From Labia minor (taxonomy: Eukaryota > Arthropoda > Insecta > Dermaptera > Spongiphoridae), in the NCBI GenBank assembly GCA_963082975.1, contig OY720346.1:50915759-50979758 (forward strand): DNA of 64,000 nt, in the 5' to 3' direction. The notes under the pieces are model-generated. The model was given only the letters and a program-made list of their open reading frames with translations. It had not been told where the DNA came from and searched no databases. Below are positions 11,385 through 22,153 of the stretch, piece after piece. A program made the position numbers and the translations under genes. Position 1 is the stretch's first letter. The number at the start of each line of letters is the position of its first letter.

Positions 11385-11465
11385 AGTATAGGGACGTTTG
11401 GAGGAGTGTGTTTGCTGCCGAAACAATAATTCGAATTTCGTAGAGTAACAGAGATAAATAGATTA
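11385..11465 (+). pseudogene. RTE-like LINE 3'-end, highly degenerate
   Basis: The plus strand retains a recognisable copy of the LINE 3' end: a Trp-Arg-Ser-type segment, Ala-Ala, then TTCGTAGAG, ACAGAGATAAATAGAT and a GATA-like tail, aligning with 13440-13500 and 57690-57745. A GA microsatellite (11322-11339) lies upstream. The 93-codon open frame on the opposite strand here is an antisense shadow. Confidence 0.5.
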
Positions 11466-13047
11466 CCTACAAACAAACAAAAAACAAGCAAAGAATTAAA
11501 AATAAAACCAGCAATTATCTTTTTAATATTTCAACCATCAATTTCTCCCCGGATTAGTATAATTGTAATTCTAATTGTATTGGAATTAAAAACCTTAATT
11601 AAATTATCGTAAAATCTATCCAATAAATAAGTGGCTGCACATAGAATTTTATTATAGGTATTAAATTAATATTATCATATTTAATGACAGAAGTTAACAA
11701 CAACAAAAAAGATGACAACAACGACAACAACATATAGAAGACATAATAATTATAATTGTCCAATAATATTGGTGGGAAATGCAGGATGATTGATTACTGA
11801 AGGCAGCACTTCAAAAGGATTTTTTTTTCGATTTAATTAGTTGCAGACTGTGGAAGGACTTCGAGATTGCTTAATCATTTTAAATAAATATTTGATCAAT
11901 GTCAGATGAAAAATGAAGAGAGAGAGAGAGAGAGAAAAAAAAAATGAATATCTATGAAAAAAGATTTTTAGAAATAATATGTGTGAAAGTATGTGATTGA
12001 ATAAAAAAATATTAATAATTTCCTATTAATTATTATTATTATTAGTATTAGTAGTAATGAATAATACTTTAAGTAAGGAATTTGGGGTTAATTTAAAAAT
12101 TAATTAGAAAAAGAAAAGTAAAACAACAGAGAGGAGGAACAGCCAGAAAATCATAATTACCTTTTCGAAATTAATTTGTTTTCGTTGACTTTTTGAACAA
12201 TAATCGAGTTCTTCTTCAAAATCAAAAATCGTTATTACATCCAAGTTGGTTTGCTATAATTTTGAAATTGAACTATACTCACGATTCTAGTTCTTGCTTG
12301 TAATAAATTAGCAGTAATTATTAACCCGAAAATAAGGTATTTGTAGTTATATTTTTACAATCAATTTTACAAGTTTTTTTCAATTAAAATCGATTGTAAT
12401 CAATAATGACTTTTATTTTAAGTACAATATTGGTTTAGTTGGATACAATTTTATATGTTCATGATCGATTTTTATATTAATAAAAATAATTATTATATGC
12501 TGTTTTACTACACATTTTTTAATAATAGAATTAAATGTAAAATATGGAACACGAAAAACGCATCGAAATTGCCAATCAACTATTTAATTGATTTATTAGC
12601 ATATTTATTACTATATTTATTTTTAATATAATTTAAAATTTGTTTTATTTGAAATCTGGTTTAAATTCTTTTTTATCTTGTTAAACTTTTTTTTTCTTTC
12701 AAATTTTTAAATAAATCAACTGGAAAAAATACGATAATTATGTAAAAAAAAAACAAAATAAAAAAAAAATATTTATAATTACATTCTATTTTTAATTAAT
12801 TAAGAATTTTAATAAGGAATTTTATATAAGCCATTGTTTTTTATTTTAATTAATAGATGTTCTGAGTTTGATTATAATAATAATAATAATAATAATAATA
12901 CCTAAATCAAAGAAAAAAGATTAAAACAATTTCTATTAATAATAATAATTATTATCAATTCTTATGAACATATTACTTAAATGTTCTTAATTTTTAATCT
13001 TATAATTTATATAATAATAAATTAATTATTTATTTATAATAAATTTA
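11466..13047. other. AT-rich spacer, no gene seen
   Basis: Includes a GA microsatellite near 11917-11934 and an ATA trinucleotide array at 12873-12901. No open frame with domain content. Confidence 0.5.
12873..12901. repeat. (ATA)n microsatellite
   Basis: About nine uninterrupted trinucleotide units. Confidence 0.85.
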
Positions 13048-13510
13048 GAAAAAATTATTATCAAAGGGGATAAAAAACAATTATTTATTGTGTTATATGG
13101 GTTCGAGGCATGGTCTATGACCCTAGAGTAGATTTAGAGGATTTGAGAATAGGATTTTTGAAGCATTTATGGGCCAAAGAAAAAACAGTTCACCGGAGAA
13201 TGACAGAGACTGCATAACGACAAGTTATATGACTTCTATGCATCTGCAGACATATTTAGGGTTATTAAAGGCTGCGATGGCCAGAGCACGTGGCTTGAAT
13301 GGGAGATGAAAGAATGGCGAAAAATATATTGGTGAGGAGACCGATTGGAAAACGCCCACTTGGAAGACCAATGGTGGACAATTTAGGAATGGACGTTAGA
13401 GAGATTGGAGAGGGTAGGAGTTGGATGGTTATAGCTCAGGATCAGAAATGTGGTTGCTGCGGTCAAGAACTTTCGAGTTCAGTAGAGCCACAGAGATAAT
13501 AAATGTAGAT
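13048..13510 (+). pseudogene. RTE-like LINE C-terminal remnant
   Basis: A non-LTR retrotransposon 3' end in broken frames. Recognisable are a Tyr-Gly-Ser-Glu-Ala-Trp-Ser segment (about 13095-13120; intact LINEs have Leu-Tyr-Gly-Cys-Glu-Thr-Trp), a Phe-Glu-Asn-Arg-Ile-like segment, a Met-Ala-Arg-like block and a 66-codon open stretch from 13299 with Gly-Lys-Arg-Pro-Leu-Gly-Arg-Pro. These are the usual landmarks after the reverse transcriptase in RTE/Jockey-like LINEs of arthropods. The reverse transcriptase core is absent (5' truncation), so it cannot move by itself. Four sister fragments lie in the window. Confidence 0.75.
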
Positions 13511-15140
13511 TGTACTAAAGAATGATTATTATTATTCTGTTTTTAGTATTGATCATCTATCTTTGTTAAGAAAGGGTTATACTTATCATCTTCATTTATT
13601 AAAATAAATAATTGGCTCATCAATTATTCTATTCTTTTTCCCTTTTCTTCATTAAAAAAATTGTGTATCTTGTTCATTAAAATAAATCATCTCTTTCTGT
13701 TATTTATTCACTTTCTATCCAATCGATCTTGAACCCATTTATTTGAGAGACAATTATCATTTACCTGGATTCATTATTTGGTGAACATTGGGGATCAATT
13801 AACTTGCAACCCTTTCAATATTCATCAGGTAGTATCATTATCAAGTGTAGATTCTATTATTATTTTTTTTATTTGTTCTTGTTACTCGATCCATTCATTG
13901 TCTACCGTCGTACCAAACACCGGAATTCAATCTCACTGACTCGTCTCATAACAAATGCGGTTTGTTCGAAGCACGTGACTTGAAAATAGAGCAATATTAT
14001 TAAATAGAGTTATTATTATTACTAATAATAAAAATCCCACCCCTCGAATAAACACATATTTATCAGTAATTTAGATAGAAATCAGATAAATCATAGTCAG
14101 TCCACCAATTAATTTTATATGAATTATATAATACATATTTAATTTTTATAAGAGAAGTTACGGGCAATTCAATCTATATGATTAATTTAATAATAGTATA
14201 TTTAATTCAACATTAATATAATATAATAATAATATATTCAATATGTGTGATTATAATAATTTCACAACATATATATTATGTAATTAAATGATTTAATTTT
14301 TTCAAATTTGATATAATATTAATTAAAATATATAATTTAATATGAATAATAATTTACGCAAGATTTAATAATTTTTTTTTTAAATTCTTTTGTTTCAGGT
14401 GCGTATACGAGAAACTTTTTCCGAGTTTAGTTATACCAGTTGATATATAAAGGTAACTTTGATTTAATTCTAGAATAGAAGAGATTGTGTATGAAAAATA
14501 ATGTTTTATATATATCTTATTTTGTAATTGTATATATAAATATTATATCTATATATGTATATATGTAAGTGTGTGGATGAATTAAAAGTCTTACTCGATT
14601 CTGTAAGTAAAATAGTTTTATTTTATTATAGAATTATATACAAAATATACATTAAATCACACACACATATTTACCTGTAAGTAAAATAGAATTAGACAAG
14701 AGTCCCTTATCCACCCACTCGTATGCAACACATTAATGGATATCAATGCATTTAATATCCTAAGCATATCAAGTGAGTGTGCAAGTGCACCCCCATCCAA
14801 TGCTACCAACCTCAGATAAAATGAATACATTGGTGAATATGATTTACATATATATAAGAAGGTGACGTGGAAGGGTGTTTTCTCGTAAATGAAACCTTAA
14901 ATGATTCTGAAATAAGTGATTATTTATTATTTACACTTTACATATTTACATTAGTTAATAAATAAATATTATTTACTTGAAATAAGTGGAATCAAATAAG
15001 TGTTCCTTCCGACAAGTGATCAGAACAAACACGAAACACCTATTCAATCCCACCCATCTCATGCACTACATAAATACTTGACAATCATATTGGAGGGGGA
15101 AAGAGGGGAATAGGATTAGATATATACATATATATATATA
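13511..15140. other. AT-rich spacer, no gene seen
   Basis: A somewhat more balanced stretch at 14690-14830 and 15000-15080 has no open frame of note and no copies. Confidence 0.5.
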
Positions 15141-15635
15141 TTTGTATATTTTTGAGATATTCAACCGGTTTACGGATTTTTTTGAAATTCACACGATAGA
15201 TAATATTTATAAAGAAAAATCGATCTGTATTGGTTTCAGCATCGGGAAAAATCATCTTTGTTAGTTTTTTCTTAATTTAATATTGGAATTTTAATAATAA
15301 AAAAATGCCGGATAGCGTTTCCTTAAAAAATATTATTATTAAAATAAATAGTTTTAATTTTTTTTATTTATATTTTGTAATAAAATTACGAAATATATAT
15401 ATTATCCACCGGCCATGCCATACTTTTCTGTCTTTCAGTGCATTAATACGTACATCTAAGGGCTATATGTTTTATGATTATTTTTTTTAATTTATGTTCT
15501 TTTAAATTATTTGAAATTGTTTCATATGTTTTGTCGTTTATTTATTTTAAATAATAATCCTAATCTTAAATATTCCTAGTTCATAAGGAACCATTTTTTT
15601 AAAGTACCGAGTGGCGGCTCGGTGAGCCAGGTACT
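15141..15635 (+). mobile_element. R2 copy, nearly full length
   Basis: About 495 bp. It starts next to a TA run and ends GGCGGCTCGGTGAGCCAGGT followed by ACT, with a hairpin GGCTC-GGT-GAGCC near the 3' end. It shares with R1 the block around AAATCATCTTTGTTAGTTTT (15250-15270), but not R1's ends. It has no coding capacity. The class is uncertain: the 3' hairpin resembles the R1/R3 group, but a matching 5' subterminal repeat was not found. Confidence 0.6.
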
Positions 15636-16318
15636 ATATATATATATATAGAAGTAATTTAAGTAGTTCAAGCACAACATTTTTCTTTCCATATCAATAA
15701 ATAATGATAAATGGCCTTTGATATTAATTAATGAAATTATTTTTAATTAATTAATACATTATTAATATATAATATTACTATATTTATTTAATTTCTATTT
15801 AATATTCTATAGGCATTAACAAAATGTATAAGTATATATGAATATGAAAAAGCTCAATTAGTCCCAAGTCTAACTAAGATAAAAACAAATTTTAAACAAA
15901 ATTGATCTTGATACTTCACAAGTGTTCTATTTAGTTCAGTAGTTCCTATTAAACTATGTATCAGATTGTCATGAACTTTTTATACGATGGTTGAAAGTTA
16001 GAAGTACTAAATTAAGAATTAAGTTTATAAGGAGAACAGAAGGCGCCATCTATATCTAAGATTTCTTGAACTTGACTCATATATATATGAATAATACAAG
16101 TTGTAACAGTTTCCCTCAGACAACATAGTAGCAATAATAGGGGCGGGTATAATTCGAGGCATTATCATAATCCAGCAAGATAAATATTATCCAATGAATC
16201 AAAACAAGGTACCATAGACTAAGAACCAGAATCCCCAAATTGTCTTCCAGAAACTATCTTAAAAACCTAGAATTAACTATTCATAAACAATCAAATATAT
16301 ATATATATATATATATAT
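15636..16318. other. spacer ending in a TA microsatellite
   Basis: No gene. The TA array at 16295-16318 directly abuts the 3' end of the Penelope-like element. Confidence 0.5.
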
Positions 16319-18399
16319 GTTGGTTTAGGTTTCCGTGAATTTTATTGTTATTATTATTATCAGATTTATCAGGGATATGATCACGTATTTTTGTGAGATT
16401 GTTTTCTCGACGTTTCGGCACCCATTTTGGCGCCATTTTCAAGAGATTATTTAGGTGGGAATATTTTTGGGATTCTGGGTCTTAGTCTGTGTGACCAAGG
16501 GTTAATATCGGGATTTTGGGTTGATAGGTTGGGTGGTTTTGTACTCACTGCGTTGCTAGTGTAGAGCTCCGAAGAATCCTGGGCAATCCTGAGACCAGCA
16601 CACGTCCGCACTGGACAACAGTCCGAGGCCAACTGAGAACTGATGCTTGTGATTCTATCTGAGCTTGCTACCTGCGCATGCGCAGTGGGATTTTGTGTAC
16701 TTAAGTGGGCGGAGCTTAACTTAATGTCGGGATTTATATTGATTCTGGATCTGAGGCGGGAATTCCAGCTGTTTGTGCGATCAACTTTGTTATTGGCAAT
16801 ATTTTTAAGAGTTTGTGAATTGTTTTGGGTTTGAGTTTTTATGGGAGGTTGGGATTTTAGAGCTAATTTCCAGGACGGAGGCAGGTTCAGGGCGTCGTCC
16901 CTTGTGTTGAGGCAATTGGGACGTTTTTCAATCTCAATTGCTTCACGCAGGAGTCTGGGATATTTGAGTTGGATAGGAGCTAAGGTTTTGGTTTCGGAGA
17001 AATTAATGTTGTGACCAGTCTCGTTGTGGTGCTTGGTTAAAGCCGAGGCCGGATCTAATCTCCTTAGAGACAGCTCATGCTCATAAATTCTATTTTGTAT
17101 TCTCCTGTTCGTCTGTCCTATGTATGATCTCGGGCAGTCTGAGCAGGGAATCTCATAGACACCTAGGCTCTCATTGGGAACTATGTCTTTGGGAGTTCGG
17201 ATTAGGTTAGAGAGTTTGATGTGGGTCTTAAAAATGGGTTTGATTTCATTTCTGGAAAGAATTCGCCCAATTTTGTCCGTGATACCTTTTACGTATGGGA
17301 GTACTATTTTATGTTTTTGGTCTAAGGGATCTTTTTCTGTTGGGGGAACTGTTGATGATGGTTTTGGGGTGAGAATCGAGGATATCTGTTTTTGTATAAG
17401 TTTTGGAGAGTAGCCATTTTGAACCAGAGCACTAGTCAGTGTCGTGATCTCCTGTTTTCTGTGTTGTTTATCTGTGAGGCGAAGAGATCTAGACACAAGC
17501 GTTCGTACGACTGAGTTCAGTTGGGCTGGGTGGTGGTGTGATTTGGCATTTAGGTATCGGTTGGTGTGTGTAGGTTTTCTATAGATGGTGTGGGTAAAGC
17601 CTTGGATGGGGTCTTTGTTGACCATTATATCTAAGAAGGGTAGGCTGTTATTTGCTTCTATCTCCATGGTAAATTGAATTTGAGAGTTGATAGAGTTGAG
17701 ATGGTTTAGAAAGCTATCGAGGGTGTGTCTGCCGTGTGGCCAGATCACAAATGTATCATCAACATATCTGAGCCAACATGTTGGTTTTAGAATTGATGTC
17801 GAAAGGGCTTCCTTCTCAAAGTGAGACATGAAAATATTAGCTAGAACGGGTGAGAGTGGTGATCCCATTGGTGCGCCTTCCACCTGTCTATAGAATTGGT
17901 TTTGGAAGAGGAAATAGGTGTTAGATGTGCAATGTTGAATCAGAGACAGGGTGGATTTGGATATTTGGTGTTGGTTTTTAAGGATATCAAAGGTTTGTAA
18001 AAGGGGGATTCTGGTGAATAGTGATATTATATCAAAACTCACCAAAAGATCGTTTTCGTTTAACTGGATATCACGGAGGCGTTCTAGGAAATGAAAACTG
18101 TTTTTGATATAGGAATCAGCTTGTTCTGCTAATGGTTGGAGGACTTTTGCTAGGTGCTGGGCTAATTTGTGTGTGGGGGAATTGAAGGCACTGATTATAG
18201 GACGGAGTGGAATTACAGGTTTATGGATTTTTGGAAGGCCGTAAGCTTTAGGAACTCTCGAGGACTTTTCTCTTGGAACAGTTATTTGTTTGATTTCAGT
18301 GGAAAGTTCCGAATTCATGATTATTTTCTTGGTTGTTTTTTCCAAGTATGTTGTCGGGTCATTTTTGATACTTTTGTATTCTGAACTTTCAACTTTCGT
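16319..18399 (-). mobile_element. Penelope-like element (PLE), 5'-truncated
   Basis: Extends from the TA run at 16295-16318 (element 3' end) to another TA run at 18400-18412 (truncated 5' end). It holds one intact frame and a 3' tail with the hammerhead-like fold. At least three other tails of the same or a related family lie at 24.9, 48.8 and 49.5 kb, all ending in or near TA repeats. No LTR-like duplication is visible. Confidence 0.85.
16405..16446 (-). ncRNA. hammerhead-ribozyme-like fold in PLE tail
   Basis: On the minus strand UCUC pairs with GAGA (stem I), GGCGCC pairs with GGUGCC (stem II), and GAAAC is followed by GUC, the order seen in the minimal type I hammerheads reported in Penelope-like elements. 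The first core strand is UUGAAAA where CUGANGA is expected, so activity is doubtful. Confidence 0.45.
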
Positions 18400-18432
18400 A
18401 TATATATATATATCAAATAAAAAATGCTCCAA
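16447..18432 (-). CDS. PLE reverse transcriptase / GIY-YIG endonuclease
   Basis: A frame of 661 codons without a stop. Residues 1-12 read from flanking TA repeat and are not element sequence; the true N-terminal part is missing. The reverse transcriptase has AYGLPKIHK (63-71), motif A with SFDIISLFT (132-140), GAPMGSPLSPVLANIFMS (186-203) and the catalytic YVDD box at 223-226, then the PLE-typical LPFLDI (264-269) and YRKPTHTNRYL (284-294). The GIY-YIG nuclease starts at GVYEIP (424-429), with CSDC (430-433), SYIGQT (436-441), Arg/His around 448-452, HH at 468-469 and a Glu-rich EAIEIEK (497-503). Target-primed reverse transcription after nuclease cleavage is the known PLE mechanism. The frame is open to 16447, so the copy is young, but without the N-terminus it is probably inactive. 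Confidence 0.9.
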   Translation of the reverse strand: MEHFLFDIYIYTKVESSEYKSIKNDPTTYLEKTTKKIIMNSELSTEIKQITVPREKSSRVPKAYGLPKIHKPVIPLRPIISAFNSPTHKLAQHLAKVLQPLAEQADSYIKNSFHFLERLRDIQLNENDLLVSFDIISLFTRIPLLQTFDILKNQHQISKSTLSLIQHCTSNTYFLFQNQFYRQVEGAPMGSPLSPVLANIFMSHFEKEALSTSILKPTCWLRYVDDTFVIWPHGRHTLDSFLNHLNSINSQIQFTMEIEANNSLPFLDIMVNKDPIQGFTHTIYRKPTHTNRYLNAKSHHHPAQLNSVVRTLVSRSLRLTDKQHRKQEITTLTSALVQNGYSPKLIQKQISSILTPKPSSTVPPTEKDPLDQKHKIVLPYVKGITDKIGRILSRNEIKPIFKTHIKLSNLIRTPKDIVPNESLGVYEIPCSDCPRSYIGQTNRRIQNRIYEHELSLRRLDPASALTKHHNETGHNINFSETKTLAPIQLKYPRLLREAIEIEKRPNCLNTRDDALNLPPSWKLALKSQPPIKTQTQNNSQTLKNIANNKVDRTNSWNSRLRSRININPDIKLSSAHLSTQNPTAHAQVASSDRITSISSQLASDCCPVRTCAGLRIAQDSSELYTSNAVSTKPPNLSTQNPDINPWSHRLRPRIPKIFPPK

Positions 18433-19258
18433 TAATAATTTTAACTAGAATAATATTTAAATATAAATTAATATATGCATATTTTGATGTTTGGAATGTT
18501 AATTAATTTATTGAATAGTGAACTTTTAGCTTCTCTTTAATTATAATAAAATGGAGGATGAATTCATTCATGGATTGATGAATTAATTTTACGTTCAATA
18601 GGAATAAAACTTGATCAATAGAGATAATACACGAATACAGTAGTTGAAATGTTCACCGATAGAGGGACAAATAGGAATTGAAAACAAACAAAAGAATATA
18701 AATTTAAAATTTCATTTGATTTGTTGTTGTTATAGTTGGGATAAGATTGAAAAGACAATATGCAATTGGAATTCCAATTACTCTAATCATATTACTTGAG
18801 TAAATAAATAAATAAAAAAAATCTAATCAGGGATTTTATTTGTAATCTCCATGCTCATTAAGAAACTTCGCATTCGATTGAGGGATCTTGAGTCGAGGAC
18901 ATTTATTACAGAAGAAATCGATTGATTTTATAACACTAGAGTGATAACTAATCCTTTCCCAATCCTCTGATCTCTAAACTCTTTCCAATGTTTTCGAGTC
19001 CAGAGGTCGAATTGATCAGTCAGAAAGTCCTTTCCAATTGGAATCAACATACAAAAAGGCAATTATTCGAAAATCCATCTATCTTGTTCAAAATTCCTCC
19101 AATAGCCGTTACCAAGTTTGGTTTGTATTCATTCACAGAAACAACATTGGAGAGAGGGGAGGAGTAAATTGTAAACAAAACAAACTCTTCAAATATATTT
19201 ACAAATTTATTTTAACAAATTACAGATAAAATTTCTCTCTCTCTCTCTCTGGCACACT

Positions 19259-19290
<32 letters not shown>

Positions 19291-20397
19291 TCAAAAATCA
19301 CAAAACACAGTCCATTTTAAATATTATAGTATAAAATACATTTAATGAGGTATAATTAGATATTTTATTAAGATATAATATAAATCAAAAATACCATTTA
19401 TTTCAAATATTATATCTGTAAATTAATTATAATAGAAATAATATAAATAAACCAAATAACTATTTTTAATTTTAATATGATAGGAATTACTGAAGTTGAA
19501 GAAAATTAAAATTTAATTCAATTCGTTTATAGGAACTTGCGTTTTATTTCGGCCGTTCTATTTTAATTGAAAAGATTTGGTCACATCATTTAAAAGATTT
19601 AAATGTTGGTTTGAATATAAATTAATTTTAATAAAAAATATAAAGAAAAAACACAAGAGTTGATTGACTACAACCTGAGCTTCAAAACTGGCTTGATTTT
19701 AAATCTGTATTAAACAAAGAAATCAAATAAAATTTGTTTATTTTTGAAAATTAATTATTTCTTTCATTTCCCTCTTTTATATTTAAAAGCGGCTTATCAA
19801 CTGTCCTTTTGAACTGAATTGGTTTTATTTTTCAAAATTTAATAATAATATAAATAAATAATTAAATTCAATTAAAAGAGAGATATATAAATATTTCAAT
19901 CAATCATATTATTCATATTTTTTTTAAATTCCCCTAAGTAAAAAAAAAATAATAATTTCTAAAAATTAGCCTTTGATCAAATACGAGCTAAACTTACAGA
20001 ATTTCAAATGATAGCATTTTTAATTTATTTAATTTTAATGTATCTATATAGATTAAATATACATTTCACTATATACCATATATTGTCGTATATTGGAGGA
20101 TTAGTATGGATTGAGTTATTAAAAAAACATGGGTTTAAAATTAATAAAATTGATCTTTAATTTAATTCGTAACACTCTGTTTATTATTAATAGAAAATAT
20201 TATGGTTAATCCAGCAGAGGTTGATAAGGGAAGAGGTAAATTTAAATTCATTGAGATTAAAATAAAATATTAATTTATAGTAGAATTAATATTTAACGAT
20301 GAAAGAAAGTAATACAATTAGAATAAGTTTCATGAGAAATTATAACTTAGAACTTAACTATAAATTAAAGTTAATTTATATTAATATTATTGTCCTA
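18413..20397. other. AT-rich spacer, no gene seen
   Basis: Contains CT (19234-19251) and CA (19256-19287) microsatellites side by side. The short open frame at 19038-19229 has no recognisable feature. Confidence 0.5.
19234..19287. repeat. compound (CT)n-(CA)n microsatellite
   Basis: About eight CT units, a short spacer, then about 14 CA units. Confidence 0.9.
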
Positions 20398-20660
20398 TCA
20401 AATTGTATATTTATTTAGCAATTGCAAATTATAGAGTCGCCACTTAGCTGTTAATTTTACTTCAGGGCAAGGTAAGACAAGTGTTGATTTTCCGGGGGTT
20501 CCTTCTAGGCATTCAATGATACAGGCAACTTCTTTGTTGGTTTCGATGTATGATCCTGGCACTATGGTGTCACTTTAAGTTGATGTCTCTCTGTCCGCTC
20601 CATGCCATATAATCTTATTTCCAACCAGCAGGATAACTCTTATCCCATTCTAGCAGCCCT
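20398..20660 (-). pseudogene. unrecognised coding-like fragment
   Basis: The minus strand reads about 59 codons without a stop (20398-20574), and the same frame continues upstream past one stop (TAA at 20575-20577) for about 25 more codons. Composition is balanced, unlike the spacer. Segments such as DTIVPGSYIETNKEV and CLEGTPGKSTLVLPCP look protein-like. I do not recognise the family; a piece of a retroelement polyprotein or an old exon are both possible. Confidence 0.3.
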
Positions 20661-21030
20661 TGACTTCCAATAATTCAATTAATTTATGAGCCTTGGAAAA
20701 GTCAAATTATGACAATAGGTCTCATTCATCAAACGATCCTATTTCAATTATATTCTTCTCATTTTAAATCTTTGTCCTAAAATGTGAGAGGGCGTGAGGA
20801 TGTCAATATTTTTTTATAAATGTTTATTTATAGGATAATAATGATATTTCCCTATTAAAAGGCATTTTTATGCTTATATATATATATATATATATATAAA
20901 TTTGATTATATTAAATTAGAAACAAAATTATGTGCTAAAAAGATATTTTAATTGATTTCAGAGAAAGAGAGTAAAAAGTGTTTTATTTTGTTTTTATTTT
21001 ATTTGTTTGTTTTTTGTTTGAATAATGACC
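20661..21030. other. spacer with TA microsatellite
   Basis: A TA run at 20877-20898; no gene. Confidence 0.5.
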
Positions 21031-21600
21031 TAAAGAAAAAGAAAGACGTGGGTGGGGTGTGCGCCCTTTTTCCTCTTTTCCCATCCTTACATGATGTCAT
21101 TTTGGTGGCAGCTGTCTTCTCATGCAATGTAATTGTCCTTTCAGCACGACGATTGTAACGTACATCCGACAATTTCCGAAGATCATGATCTATTCGCGGA
21201 ATGGTGGCGCGATATCATTTGCGTTCATCGCTTGGTTCCATTCGAGGAGTGCACAAAAAAAAACAAAAAAGAAATAGTGGGTGGGTGGTGGCAAAAAAAA
21301 GCAGTGAGGGAGAGAAGAATGAGAAAAGAGCAAACGCGAGAAGCAGAAAAGAAAAAAAAAAGCACCCCCGTCAGCAATCTCCAGCCGCTGGAGACAATTT
21401 GGCCCGTTCGAGCGGGAGAGATGATCGTTGAGGTGTTGTTTTATTTGCTCGGTTGCCTTTGTGACTCGGGGAATTTGACCCGGAGCCAAAACAAGCAACC
21501 ACCTCAACGAGTACTCCAACCCTACGGTAAACTTGATCCAACCCTCAGACATCCCCACCTTATTTTGCTTGACAAGAAGAAAGGATTTTAACATAAGTAG
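21031..21600 (+). other. GC- and CpG-richer unique island, possible exon or promoter
   Basis: This is the longest non-repetitive stretch of clearly higher GC in the window, with many CpG (for example around 21185-21240 and 21385-21470). A 152-codon plus-strand frame (21133-21591) is open, and a good acceptor-like site (TGTCCTTTCAG, ending 21144) precedes it. The middle of the frame is Lys-rich low complexity from A-runs, and no domain is recognised. An overlapping minus frame is also open. It may be a promoter/first-exon region or unique conserved non-coding DNA. Confidence 0.25.
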
Positions 21601-21865
21601 GTACAAACATATAAACCCTGATATAGAGTAATAGAAAAGGTAGAAATTGAATTATGTATAATAATGAAATTTTACATTTGGAAGTGCCCTATTTAAATTT
21701 AAGGTGTACAATTAATTGAGGGAGAACAAATTTAATTGAATAGGAATAGGAGAAAAGAAGAATGATTATTATATCTAATTATAATAATAATTTATTTATA
21801 AAGAAGAATTTATTTAATTGTTTCAGCAATGTGAGAAGAATTCACTTGAAACTGAAGAATTGAAG
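21601..21865. other. AT-rich spacer
   Basis: No gene or repeat copy seen. Confidence 0.5.
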
Positions 21866-22153
21866 AAAGAGAGAGAGAGAGGGAGGGAGAAAGCAGGCTG
21901 CAACGCAGATGAAATTACATTAGGATAAATAAAAATTAATTAAAAAGATTAAAAATATTCTCATTGAAATTAATATGATTTATAATATTGTCAAATGAAA
22001 ATAAAAATAATTAATAAAATTTTAGTACTTTATATATTAATATAAAATCTGCATTAAATATATTTGTATAATTAATACAAGTGTATAATGAGAAATATTA
22101 ATGATATAAATTACAATGAATAATTAAAAAAATATTTATAAAATTATACTCGT
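21866..22153 (+). repeat. R7 dispersed AT-rich repeat, copy 1
   Basis: Aligns over about 280 bp, with roughly nine in ten bases identical by eye, to 37919-38205 in the same orientation. Shared words include ATATTCTCATTGA, TATGATTTATAATATTG and TTTAGTACTTTATATATTAATAT. A GA microsatellite lies at its left edge. No terminal repeats, target duplications or coding capacity are visible. Confidence 0.7.

Noticed and set aside
11210..11491. 93-codon minus-strand frame
   Set aside because: Antisense of a degenerate LINE 3' end plus a GA microsatellite.
17174..17413. Plus-strand open frames within the PLE (also 16643-16834 and 18169-18384)
   Set aside because: Shadows of the intact minus-strand reverse transcriptase frame.
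16447..18432. GIY-YIG protein as a host repair nuclease
   Set aside because: It is fused to a reverse transcriptase and sits in an element with truncated sister copies.
21190..21606. 138-codon minus-strand frame over the GC-richer island
   Set aside because: Phe-rich low complexity from A-runs on the other strand; no domain, and it overlaps an equally long plus frame.
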